64,000 nucleotides of DNA from an uncultured Lachnospiraceae bacterium. GTDB lineage: Bacteria; Bacillota; Clostridia; Lachnospirales; Lachnospiraceae. A program made the translations under genes and the position numbers. The stretch is from the NCBI GenBank assembly GCA_947575805.1, contig CANPOY010000001.1, positions 62,001-126,000 of the forward strand, written 5' to 3'. This document shows, one piece after another, positions 53,475-61,396 of the stretch (the first letter of the stretch is position 1; each line of letters begins with the position of its first letter). The notes under the pieces are model-generated. The model made no database searches, was not told the origin of the DNA, and saw only the letters and a list, made by a program, of their open reading frames with translations.

Positions 53475-55013
53475 TCACATATCCGCCTTGCTATAGCAGT
53501 GCAGGATCACCTCCAGCACCTTATCCTGCTCTTCCTTCAGCATTCCTGCATCACAGGGCAGGCAAAGCCCGCTCTCAAAGTATTCCTTTGCCCTGTGGCA
53601 TCTCAGCCGGTAATCCTCCTCATAAAAATGCCTGTAACTCCACCTGCTGCCGTCCAGAGTAAACGCCTCGCAGTTCCTGAAAAGAGGCTGCAGGCTCAGG
53701 GGCTTATAAAGGGGACCGTATTTCCAGGGAATGTTGCCTCGCCGCGGAGTATCGCTGCTCCATGGAGTGTTAACCCTCCATGAGCCACGGCCCAAACCGC
53801 AGCCTGCATCCCCATAAAATGCAGCCAGGGCTTCTAGAATTTCCATCGGCGCCGCAGTCCCGTGCTGTCCCGCATAGGTATAATCCCTCTCGCCTCTGGT
53901 CTCCCGGAACCCGATACTGCTCTCCACTGTCATGCAGCTCCTCCAGTAGTTGGGTCTCGTCCCTTCCCCTATCGGCATCACTGCCGCAAGATCACCCTCC
54001 AGCTTATCAGCATACCTTTCATAGACAGCTCTCTTCTTTTCTATTATTTCATCCAGATGCCTGAGCTGGCCTCTGACTGCCGCCGCTGCCAGGTCGCCTA
54101 TCCGATAGCTGCATCCCAGCTCCTCGTGCTGATCCCAGGGCGCCGCCGTCCTGGCACCGCCTGCCCAGTAAAATGCCTTCTCCGCGCTGTACCTGTCATC
54201 CGTTAAGAGCATCCCGCCCGCTCCTCCGGTAAGGATCCTTCCCGGGCCGAAATCAAGAACAGCATAGTCCCCAAAGCATCCCGCTTTGCGCCAGAGGATT
54301 TCTGCCGGGCCTGATTCCTGCCGGCCATTCCCCGTCCCGTTCCTTTCCGGCCCTGTTTGCACCTCTGCTCCAAGGCTCTCCGCGCAGTCCTCAATCAGCA
54401 GCGCTCCATGTTCCTGGCAGATTCTCCGAATTTCTATAACCTGCCCCGGGCATCCGTAGGCATGATTCATGATGACAATCCCCGCTTCCGGATATTTGCG
54501 GAAGGCAAGCTCCAGCGCCTCCGGATCCATGGACCAGTCCGTTTCTCCACAGTCAATAAATACTGGCTCCCCGCCTTCATAAACCACCGGGACGACGGAC
54601 TCCAGGGCAGCAAAATCAGGACAGAACACACGCTTCCCATACAGTGCCCCGCCCCTGCCAGGTCCTTCCGGTGTGCAAATACCGCTGGCGCTGCCGTAGA
54701 GCCTTTCCCCCGCAAGCCTTAAGGCCAGGTGCAATGCAGCCGTACCGGAGCTTAACGGCACTCCATACTCCCTGCCGATATACCGGGCGGCTTCCCTTCC
54801 CAGCTCCTCCCCCTGGCCCCCGTCAAGTCCCGCCTCAAGAGCCTCGTTTATGAAGTTTCTTTCTTCCTCATAGCTCCCGACGGCCGACTGTCTTGCTTCA
54901 TTGCCGGGAATCTGATCCCTGTTAAAAATAGTATTGAACCTCCGCGTTCCCGGTCCCATTGTCATGGTATCTGTAATATACCTGCGCCCCATTATTAATG
55001 ATAATTTCAACAT
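53475..55013 (-). CDS. DegT/DnrJ/EryC1-like protein with Arg in place of the PLP lysine
   Basis: 512 aa, about 120 longer than typical family members. The fold markers are present: SSGTAALHLALRLAG, LLIEDCAESLGAE (cofactor aspartate), DYAVLDFGPGRILTGGAGGMLL. The Schiff-base lysine of the usual SFNGNK or SFFATK motif is Arg259 (codon AGG). Inserts near 220-245 and around 385-450 are unusual. It may be a non-transaminating relative (compare ColD, where the lysine is His), an inactive chain, or depend on another lysine. First biosynthetic gene after the NusG-like pair. Confidence 0.75.
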   Translation of the reverse strand: MLKLSLIMGRRYITDTMTMGPGTRRFNTIFNRDQIPGNEARQSAVGSYEEERNFINEALEAGLDGGQGEELGREAARYIGREYGVPLSSGTAALHLALRLAGERLYGSASGICTPEGPGRGGALYGKRVFCPDFAALESVVPVVYEGGEPVFIDCGETDWSMDPEALELAFRKYPEAGIVIMNHAYGCPGQVIEIRRICQEHGALLIEDCAESLGAEVQTGPERNGTGNGRQESGPAEILWRKAGCFGDYAVLDFGPGRILTGGAGGMLLTDDRYSAEKAFYWAGGARTAAPWDQHEELGCSYRIGDLAAAAVRGQLRHLDEIIEKKRAVYERYADKLEGDLAAVMPIGEGTRPNYWRSCMTVESSIGFRETRGERDYTYAGQHGTAAPMEILEALAAFYGDAGCGLGRGSWRVNTPWSSDTPRRGNIPWKYGPLYKPLSLQPLFRNCEAFTLDGSRWSYRHFYEEDYRLRCHRAKEYFESGLCLPCDAGMLKEEQDKVLEVILHCYSKADM

Positions 55014-55244
55014 GCCTTCGGATTTCAGACCATAGCTCCGCCATCCATGGAATCGTTCCCGCTCATTCCGGACGGGAAGCCTGTCCCTTCAGGGCAGGCT
55101 TCGCCATCCATGGGTCGGTATCTTCCCACGGCTTCGTTCAGGACTATGGCAGGAATCAGGACCGGATCTCGCGCCATGGCAATCATCCGCCCGTCAGCCG
55201 TTTGTAAATCCTCTCCGCTATGTCATGCTTTAACCTCCAAATAA
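55014..55244 (-). promoter_or_regulatory. Structured spacer between the NusG-like pair and the biosynthetic genes
   Basis: A 231-bp spacer with a hairpin GAAGCCTG-T-CCC-TTCA-GGG-CAGGCTTC (55076-55102, 11 bp with one bulge). The hairpin is flanked by two copies of CGCCATCCATGG (55039-55050 and 55102-55113). No T-run follows. An unstarted 50-codon frame crosses it but has no ribosome site. It may be an RNA recognition site for the NusG-like factors; this is inference. Confidence 0.4.
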
Positions 55245-56054
55245 TTACTTGCCCGACATCATCTTTCTGGCAATTCCTGCCGGATCGACCTCCGTCCCGT
55301 CTTCTAAGACAGCCGAGGCACCTTTATCTTTCGGATACCAGTGCCCCTTCCCCAGGAGTACAAGACCCGCTTTTGCCATGTGCCCGTTGACTTCCAGATC
55401 CAGGTACGCCTTCTTCTTGCGTCGGTCAACTCTTACGATTCGCTCCTCGTATCCCTTCAGCGGGCCTTCCATAACCACACACTTCCCGTTCTCACAGTAC
55501 CCGTAGGACATCCGGATAACCCCTTCCCGGGGAACCTTCCCGATTTTCCGCTTTCCGGAGCTTTCTTGCCGAGATCCTGCAGGAAGTTCCTCTTCGACAA
55601 AATCACTTCCCGCCGTTTCTTGCCCCGGCTCGTCCTCATATCTGAAATTCAGCATGAAATCAAGGAACTCCGCTTCCTCTTCGCTTAAGTCAATCAGCAG
55701 GGTGTCATCCATGTCTCCGGGCACCCCGCCGGCATTTTTCTGCTCCGCCAGCTTCAGTTCCTTCATAAAGGACAGTATATCCCGTCTCCGCCTCACGATC
55801 AGGTCATGGAGCTCCGCCCGTCCCATATCCGATCGGATAAACACATAGCCAGGGAACAGCGGCCTGATCACCGTGTTGACGGTATCGTTCCACCACAGCT
55901 CCACGCAGGGGTAAAATACTGTCCCCCGTCCCTCCGGCAGGGACTTACGAATCACCTCGTACACTTCCCACTGCTTTAACACCTGTGTATACAGGACGCA
56001 ATAGCGATATTCCTTTTTTATGGCTGCCCGGCCATGATCCTCCCGGTTATTCAT
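55245..56054 (-). CDS. NusG-like antitermination factor, second copy (LoaP/UpxY-type)
   Basis: 269 aa. The NGN domain covers residues 15-120 (YRYCVLYTQVLKQWEVYEVIRKSL; RPLFPGYVFIRSDM). An insert rich in Glu follows. A C-terminal KOW domain has EGPLKGYEERIVRVDRRKKKAYLDLEVNG. Such specialised NusG paralogues load on RNA polymerase at one operon and stop termination. ATG 56054 overlaps the first copy by 8 nt and has AGGGGG upstream. Confidence 0.82.
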   Translation of the reverse strand: MNNREDHGRAAIKKEYRYCVLYTQVLKQWEVYEVIRKSLPEGRGTVFYPCVELWWNDTVNTVIRPLFPGYVFIRSDMGRAELHDLIVRRRRDILSFMKELKLAEQKNAGGVPGDMDDTLLIDLSEEEAEFLDFMLNFRYEDEPGQETAGSDFVEEELPAGSRQESSGKRKIGKVPREGVIRMSYGYCENGKCVVMEGPLKGYEERIVRVDRRKKKAYLDLEVNGHMAKAGLVLLGKGHWYPKDKGASAVLEDGTEVDPAGIARKMMSGK

Positions 56055-56598
56055 GGATATGCCCCCTGCCTCCGACGGGTTGTTCCCCTTCAAAGCAGAA
56101 ACCGAGCTTCAACGGGTTTTTCCCCTCCAACAGGCTGCCCTCCAGTCTGGCGCAGCGCTTATGAAAATCTACATGCGCCACCTTGTCGGCTACCTTTGAC
56201 AGCGGCCCCGACAAAAAGACGGCTGCCTTCCTGCCGCTTTCCCCGTCTACGGACACCCTTGCCACGGAAAGTCCGATTTCTCCGCCATTATCACACAGCA
56301 GTCCCAGCAGCGCCTCCTCTTCCCTGTCCAGGGAAGCAACAAAGCTGCCGTCACTGAACAGAAGGCTTGTCCCGGTATTCTTTAACGTCTTTTGTACCGT
56401 CTCCGGTTCTTTGGTCTCAAGGAATACATACCCTGGAAAGCAGTCCCTAGCCATCTCCACGACCCTGCCCTGCCTCCTGCAGACAAAACGCTGCACCAGG
56501 TGGAAGCACCGGCTGCAGACTGACCCCGGGAGTCTGGCCCGTATCAATTCCTCTGTCTTCTGTTCCCTGCCTTCACCGGCATAGACTACACACCACAT
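56047..56598 (-). CDS. loaP: NusG-like antitermination factor, first copy (LoaP-type)
   Basis: 183 aa. It opens MWCVVYAGEGREQKTEELIRARLP, the NusG-type NGN start, with four cysteines in SVCSRCFHLVQRFVCRR and DCFPGYVFLET near 60. The KOW-like end is LSGPLSKVADKVAHVDFHKRCARLE. Length and layout match LoaP, the Firmicute NusG paralogue tied to polysaccharide and polyketide operons. ATG 56598 with AGGAGG 9 nt upstream is much better than the ORF-track start. First gene after the invertible region. Confidence 0.82.
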   Translation of the reverse strand: MWCVVYAGEGREQKTEELIRARLPGSVCSRCFHLVQRFVCRRQGRVVEMARDCFPGYVFLETKEPETVQKTLKNTGTSLLFSDGSFVASLDREEEALLGLLCDNGGEIGLSVARVSVDGESGRKAAVFLSGPLSKVADKVAHVDFHKRCARLEGSLLEGKNPLKLGFCFEGEQPVGGRGHIHE

Positions 56599-56780
56599 CG
56601 CTGCCAGCCTCCTTATATTAAGGAAAAGCATACCTTGCGGAAATTGTTGCTCCACTGCTTTTCCCACCACCGCCTCGCCAAACAGAAGCATGTTTCGGCC
56701 CAAGTCTTCCGCCGCTGCTTTCTAACAGTCGGAACACCCGGAAATTGCTGAAACAGCGGGTTTCTTAACTTTTCCGATAT

Positions 56781-56961
56781 GGAAAATACCTTGGTTAATT
56801 CCCAATTTTCTCTTGACAAACTTATCTCTCAATGTTATTTTTTACTTATTGGATTTTGGCTGTCTTTTGTGCATAAATACCAGAAATAAGCAGGACATTT
56901 TGTACAGCATGACAGTGTAACAGACTATTCGAAGAGTATGGAATTAACCAAGGTATTTTCC
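56781..56961. repeat. Perfect 22-bp inverted repeat bounding a 137-bp segment (probable invertible promoter)
   Basis: GGAAAATACCTTGGTTAATT plus CC at 56781-56802 recurs exactly inverted at 56940-56961; T56780 and A56962 extend the pairing to 23. The 137 bp between holds a consensus promoter at 56813-56841. Such repeats are too far apart for a simple terminator and are typical of site-specific inversion sites. No recombinase gene lies in the window, so it would act from elsewhere. Confidence 0.85.
56813..56841 (+). promoter_or_regulatory. Promoter inside the invertible segment, now pointing away from the operon
   Basis: TTGACA (56813-56818), 17 bp, TATTTT (56836-56841) on the + strand. In this orientation it fires toward the 3' end of the minus-strand gene at 57127. 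If the segment flips, the boxes would move to about 56901-56929 on the minus strand and drive the NusG-like genes, with a start near 56894. No good minus-strand promoter was found in the present orientation. Confidence 0.7.
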
Positions 56962-57063
56962 ACGTTCTGACGGAATCATAGAGATAATAGTTAAGGCCGC
57001 ATGCCCAATCCGTGCGGACTTTAAAATATTCTAAAAACATATCGGAAAAAAGAATAAGAAAAA

Positions 57064-57107
57064 TGCGACCATTTAGCGGCGGACAAAAGCCCCCCCGACT
57101 GGTCGCA
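57064..57107 (-). terminator. Intrinsic terminator of the transglutaminase-like gene
   Basis: TGCGACCA (57064-57071) pairs with TGGTCGCA (57100-57107). On the minus strand the stem is followed by TTTTTCTTATTC. The loop contains a run of seven G and may fold further. It isolates the invertible region from the genes to its right. Confidence 0.75.
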
Positions 57108-57126
57108 CTGCAGATTTATGAGTTTG

Positions 57127-58641
57127 TTAATAGGTATACACATTATGGTACAGCCTGCAGTACCCACCGCCCAGACGCTGCACCTGAAGCTGGATCATGA
57201 AGTTCTCCAACCCCAGTTTCTTTAAAGTCTCGCTCACGTACCCTTTCATGTAGGTTCCGCTGCTGTACGCCCTCTCCAAAGAGCTCCACAGAGATTCCGG
57301 GATCACGTTTACAAACTGCTGCTCTCCTGCCCCCGCCTCTTCAAGACGTTTCCCGCAGTCCTCATAATATTCCTCCACCGTATCCAGCACCTGATCCTCC
57401 GTAATGCCGGCCTTCTCCAGATTCTCCTTGCGCTTTTCCTCTTCACTCTGCTCTTCGTCTATCTCCACACTGTCGTAAGGATTTTCTTTACTTTGCCACA
57501 CCAGAGGCTCAATGGGATTCGGATTGATATAATTGTCCACAATACTGCTCCCCGGCTTCACAGGCTCCTCTGTAGACACATCCACGCAGGCAGGAAGATA
57601 TACGGCCAGGTCGGTACGGACATGGGTAGTTCCGAATTCTCTGTCCGATTTATTGTAATAGTCATAGGTGGACGGCTCCGTATCATCCCAGGTCACATCC
57701 ACATTGCGGTAAAGGCTTCCCATCTTTACAATATTCCACGCATGATCCTCCCCTGCATATCCTGTACAATAATAGCAGGGAATCCCCAACTGCTGCATCA
57801 AATATTGAAAGGCCCTGGAATAACCGGCACATACGCTTTTCCCCATCACGAGCGCACTGTATGCGCTCTGATCTATGGGCGAGGATGCCCTGTACTCTAC
57901 GATCTGTACCAGGGCATCGTGTATATACTGCTCCTTCTCATAATCGGTGCCCAGGCTCTGGGCGCCGGACAGAATCTGTAAAGCAGCGGCATCAAAATTC
58001 TGCTTTGCGGTGACAAGATCATCTGCCGTTTCATTATATTTTAACGTAATCTCCACACAGATCCCTGTCCGAAGATATTTACAGGAAAACTCCGCATCCA
58101 GCCAGAACAGCTCCGGATGATCGTTGTATACAGCCTCCACCACACCGGTAGCCTGATCCGTTGTCACTGCCTGGGCAGGCGTAAACGATGTATTCAGCAC
58201 CAGCGCATTGGCATACACCTGGCGATACAGCGTCTTCAACGTGTCATTCAGCATAGCATAATACGGATAGTACTCTGCCGGGAAACTCAGGCCCTCTCCC
58301 GTTTCCCCGGGTGCAAGGATACTGCCCAGATTGTCTGCTTCTTCCTGACCGATCTGCTCATTGTTGGCGGTAATCGGCTGATAACCCACAAGCCCGCCGA
58401 CGTCTGCCGGGATCTCCTGAGGGTAAGTGTCCGGTACAATATATTTCTCCCCGTCATTGCCCACCACGGAAATAATCGAGCTGATCGGTCTGTCCGGCTT
58501 TGCAGGGCCCGCCTGCATCTGCTGCACCTTTTCCGCCAGAGAAGCCGTCAGGGAAGGATTCAGCGCACATATTAATATCCCCAGACTGCCGGCAACCAAA
58601 ATCGCCACGATAACGCAGAAAATGTTTCTAATCAGTTTCAT
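57127..58641 (-). CDS. Membrane-anchored transglutaminase-like protein
   Basis: 504 aa. An N-terminal membrane segment (IFCVIVAILVAGSLGILICAL) would anchor it outside the cell. The transglutaminase-like triad is Cys in GKSVCAGYSRAFQYLMQQLG, His in GEDHAWNIVKMGSLYRN and Asp in VDVTWDD. A C-terminal helical tail (EEKRKENLEKAGITEDQVLDTVEEYY) follows. Same motif order as the lipoprotein at 8150-9478. The start is taken at ATG 58641; ATG 58653 is possible. Confidence 0.8.
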   Translation of the reverse strand: MKLIRNIFCVIVAILVAGSLGILICALNPSLTASLAEKVQQMQAGPAKPDRPISSIISVVGNDGEKYIVPDTYPQEIPADVGGLVGYQPITANNEQIGQEEADNLGSILAPGETGEGLSFPAEYYPYYAMLNDTLKTLYRQVYANALVLNTSFTPAQAVTTDQATGVVEAVYNDHPELFWLDAEFSCKYLRTGICVEITLKYNETADDLVTAKQNFDAAALQILSGAQSLGTDYEKEQYIHDALVQIVEYRASSPIDQSAYSALVMGKSVCAGYSRAFQYLMQQLGIPCYYCTGYAGEDHAWNIVKMGSLYRNVDVTWDDTEPSTYDYYNKSDREFGTTHVRTDLAVYLPACVDVSTEEPVKPGSSIVDNYINPNPIEPLVWQSKENPYDSVEIDEEQSEEEKRKENLEKAGITEDQVLDTVEEYYEDCGKRLEEAGAGEQQFVNVIPESLWSSLERAYSSGTYMKGYVSETLKKLGLENFMIQLQVQRLGGGYCRLYHNVYTY

Positions 58642-58721
58642 AGTTCCTCTCATTCCGCCGCCTGACAGCGGCTTATTCCCCAAACATCAATGCCATACCC
58701 CATGATTCCGGTCCGGGAAAT

Positions 58722-59537
58722 CTAGAAAATCAGATTCGAAATAACCACTATTGCAAAATGAACACAAAAGCCCAGCACGATTCCCACAATGGCCAGAATA
58801 CAGAGAACCTTCACCGCTCCGGGATTGGAGCTGTAATCCATCTTCCTCCTTGCCAGCACAAGAAAAATAACGCCCAGAATCGGAAACGACCAGCCGAACA
58901 TCAGCGCCAGGATGGCAAATATCAGCGATACATTGGCCTCCGGATCCCGAAAGGACCTGGCTGGATTCCCGCCTGCCGTCCCTGCGGCATTCGCTCCGGC
59001 GGCATCCGGAGCCTTCTGATTCCACTGACCTGCAGGCTGCGTCGGTGGCTGATAAGACCCGCCCTGCTTATTTGTGCTATCCGCCTGCACGGTACTGCTG
59101 CCCTGTGCGGATAAATTCTGCTGCCATCTGGTATCCTCTTTCCACACATCATGGTTATCCCCATAACCGCTGTCGTGATGGAGGGGATCGGAACCGATAT
59201 GGCCGCCTGCCAGAGATCCCGCCGCCGTTTTCTTAAGCGTCTCAATAAGGCCGTCTATGCTGGCCCGAAACTCTTTCCGGCTGGCTCCTCCGCCCAGACC
59301 GTCCAGATCCGTCTCGCCGCCAAAAGAGTTTTTCAGCCAGGCCTCCACATGAAACCTCCCGTCCACATAAACCCACTTCATATAGCGTTCCTTATTGTGG
59401 CAATCCTTCAGATAATATACCATCTCCCCGTTCCAGTCGGTCCTGGAAAAGCGATTATGATACACAAAATCCTCCATCACCATGCTTACCACATCAATGG
59501 GCTGCTCTAACTGTATGTCCTTACTATATCTCCCCAT
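58722..59537 (-). CDS. Protein with N-terminal soluble domain and two C-terminal TM segments
   Basis: 271 aa. Residues 1-105 form a compact domain of unknown type (IDVVSMVMEDFVYHNRFSRTDWNGEMVYY). A low-complexity Gly/Gln/Ala linker (about 110-195) follows, then two membrane segments (SLIFAILALMFGWSFPILGVIFLVLARRK; VLCILAIVGIVLGFCVHFAIVVI) with the spacing of DUF4190-like proteins. It lies between the sensor kinase and the transglutaminase gene; role unknown. Confidence 0.6.
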   Translation of the reverse strand: MGRYSKDIQLEQPIDVVSMVMEDFVYHNRFSRTDWNGEMVYYLKDCHNKERYMKWVYVDGRFHVEAWLKNSFGGETDLDGLGGGASRKEFRASIDGLIETLKKTAAGSLAGGHIGSDPLHHDSGYGDNHDVWKEDTRWQQNLSAQGSSTVQADSTNKQGGSYQPPTQPAGQWNQKAPDAAGANAAGTAGGNPARSFRDPEANVSLIFAILALMFGWSFPILGVIFLVLARRKMDYSSNPGAVKVLCILAIVGIVLGFCVHFAIVVISNLIF

Positions 59538-59606
59538 AACGCCCCCTCTTTTGTTTCCGCCGATCTTTCAATTTCCTTTCCAGTATAAACAATCCGGCGG
59601 CAAAAG

Positions 59607-60521
59607 TCAAATGCTCCGCCCCGCAGCAAACAGTGGGAACGCCGCTCTGACGGTAAAAATATCCTTCCGCAGATCCGCCGTAAGCTCGCCCTTCATCCGC
59701 CGGGCCAGCTCCGCGGCAATGGTAAGCCCAAGGCCTGTAGAGGTATCCCTTCTCGCAGGATCCGCCTTATAAAATCTGGAGAAAACCTCCTCCACATCTA
59801 TTTCTTCCGGTGCCTCACATCTGTTGGCGCACTGAAAGACCACCTTGTTTTCCTTCGTACGCAGAGATACAGACAGCTCCCCGATCCCGTGTACCAGTGC
59901 ATTTTTTAATATATTCTGCAAGATTCGGCGCACAGCCTCCGGATTTCCGTAAATATATGCCGCTTCCTCTTCGATAGATACCTCCGGCTGCATGTTTTTA
60001 ACCGCAAACTGACCGTAAAACGCCAACATCGTATCAATAACACACCGGGTAAAATTCACCGAATCCATCTCGATCCGATAGTCACTGTTCTGAAGCTTGG
60101 TATAGGTGAACAATTCCTCGAGCATGGATTCCAGGCTGTCGATGCGCGCCTTGATGATAGTACAGTAACGCTCCCGCTCCTCCGGTGATTCCTCCCGGGT
60201 GAGCAACTGAAAATATCCGCTGAGGGAGGTGAGCGGCGTCCTGATGTCATGGGAAATACCCGTCAGGGAATCCTTAAGCCCCCTGCTTTCCCGTTCAATC
60301 CCTATATTCTCTTCCGCAGCTTCCTCCAGAAAGGCATTTATTTCGTCTATGAGCCTGTTCATGGCCGGAAACGGCGTGTCCGCGGTCAGCCTCATATTGG
60401 TCCTGTGGATTCTGATAAACGACAGACGGCGGCAGATCTCCCTGATCTGCCGCAGGATCATAACGATTCCCAGACTTAAGGCAATACACACCAGCGTAGC
60501 CGCCACCGCCCATATTATCAT
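59607..60521 (-). CDS. Sensor histidine kinase
   Basis: 304 aa. One N-terminal membrane segment (IIWAVAATLVCIALSLGIVMIL) and no sizeable outer domain. Phospho-acceptor His in GISHDIRTPLTSLSGYFQLL near 105, N box NILKNALVHG, G box STGLGLTIAAELARR. The ATG at 60521 overlaps the permease stop as ATGA, which favours it over the ORF-track start. Lack of a sensor domain and coupling to an ABC exporter suggest that the transporter does the sensing. Confidence 0.88.
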   Translation of the reverse strand: MIIWAVAATLVCIALSLGIVMILRQIREICRRLSFIRIHRTNMRLTADTPFPAMNRLIDEINAFLEEAAEENIGIERESRGLKDSLTGISHDIRTPLTSLSGYFQLLTREESPEERERYCTIIKARIDSLESMLEELFTYTKLQNSDYRIEMDSVNFTRCVIDTMLAFYGQFAVKNMQPEVSIEEEAAYIYGNPEAVRRILQNILKNALVHGIGELSVSLRTKENKVVFQCANRCEAPEEIDVEEVFSRFYKADPARRDTSTGLGLTIAAELARRMKGELTADLRKDIFTVRAAFPLFAAGRSI

Positions 60522-61396
60522 ACTATGTCCCTCTTCTCCATGATAAACCACCCCAATCCGGTGGCCAGAAGCAGGTACACCAGCCCCACCGTCACTGCCC
60601 TGGCGGTATCTGGGACTTCCACTGCACTCATAAGGTAATATTCCAGGGTATACATAGATACATTGAAGCCCTCCGGCGCACCCAGATACGCCACCGCCAG
60701 CTTACTGAGAAAGCCGTAAAGTATGGGAGTCATATTCACCGCTACCCCCAGAAGGATACCTGCCGCCGCATTGCGGGCAATGGTACAGAGCAGCATGACC
60801 AGTGCCCCGAATGCCACTCCCAGCAATATCTGCAGCAGCAGAATCTTTCCCACACCGGCAACATCCCCCAGTGTGTACTTATTATAGTAGATTCTTCCGA
60901 ACAGGGCCAGGCTCAGAACAGCCGCCGCGTACATGGCAGCCACCTCAAACAGAATCACCGGCAGCTTTGCCGCAATAAACATGCCCCGGGGCCTGATCTG
61001 TCCGCCTATATTTTTGATATAGCCTCTTTTACTTTCCGAATTGACAATCAGGGATACCCCCACAGACAGCAGAATCACATTAAAACCGCTGTAACAAAAT
61101 TGATAAGTAAAATCCGAGACGTTAAATTCCTCCAGTACGGGCATCTCTTCATTCGGGTCGCCTTCCGTACCGCCTGAGATTCCCACGAAAAACCCCGCCT
61201 GAAACTCACCGGTTGCCGATTTCTGGCCTTCCTGGGCGGCCAGCTCCCTTGCTTCCCGGGCCTTCTCCTCCATCATCGGCGTCATCCAGACCAGAAAGAC
61301 CATGAACCAGCCTATCAATGCGGTTACCGCTAAACATACATAGAAGGACTTTTGATGAAACATCCTGTAAAAATTCATTTTAACCAGATTAAACAT
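60518..61396 (-). CDS. ABC-2 type transporter permease
   Basis: 292 aa with about six hydrophobic segments. The first is SFYVCLAVTALIGWFMVFLVWM, then a 50-residue outer loop (GGTEGDPNEEMPVLEEFN), then FCYSGFNVILLSVGVSLIV and others. It is the membrane half of the exporter with the ATPase that overlaps it by 8 nt. Such exporters often confer resistance to antimicrobial peptides; the substrate is unknown. Confidence 0.85.
   Translation of the reverse strand: MFNLVKMNFYRMFHQKSFYVCLAVTALIGWFMVFLVWMTPMMEEKAREARELAAQEGQKSATGEFQAGFFVGISGGTEGDPNEEMPVLEEFNVSDFTYQFCYSGFNVILLSVGVSLIVNSESKRGYIKNIGGQIRPRGMFIAAKLPVILFEVAAMYAAAVLSLALFGRIYYNKYTLGDVAGVGKILLLQILLGVAFGALVMLLCTIARNAAAGILLGVAVNMTPILYGFLSKLAVAYLGAPEGFNVSMYTLEYYLMSAVEVPDTARAVTVGLVYLLLATGLGWFIMEKRDIV

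Larger units (their letters stand above)
56599..57126. other. Leader and switch region upstream of the polysaccharide operon
   Basis: 528 bp without a gene. It contains the inverted-repeat-bounded segment 56781-56961, a structured stretch 56736-56761 (GCTG-AAA-CAGC inside ACCC/GGGT) in the leader, a second 11-bp inverted pair TTTTCCGATAT (56770-56780) and ATATCGGAAAA (57039-57049), and the terminator of the gene at 57127. Track ORFs here are short and lack ribosome sites. Confidence 0.7.

Noticed and set aside
55020-55185. About 50-codon minus-strand frame between the NusG-like gene and the DegT-like gene
   Set aside because: No ribosome site in place and it runs through the hairpin; more likely leader RNA.
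56781-56961. The inverted repeat as a terminator or transposon end pair
   Set aside because: A 137-bp loop is too long for a terminator, no transposase lies inside, and a consensus promoter sits between the repeats.
57014-57034. CCGCA/TGCGG hairpin right of the switch as a terminator for the outward promoter
   Set aside because: Only five pairs with a mixed tail; too weak to call.
56846-57040. 64-aa ORF across the invertible segment
   Set aside because: Spans the inverted repeat and promoter and has no ribosome site; would be destroyed by inversion.
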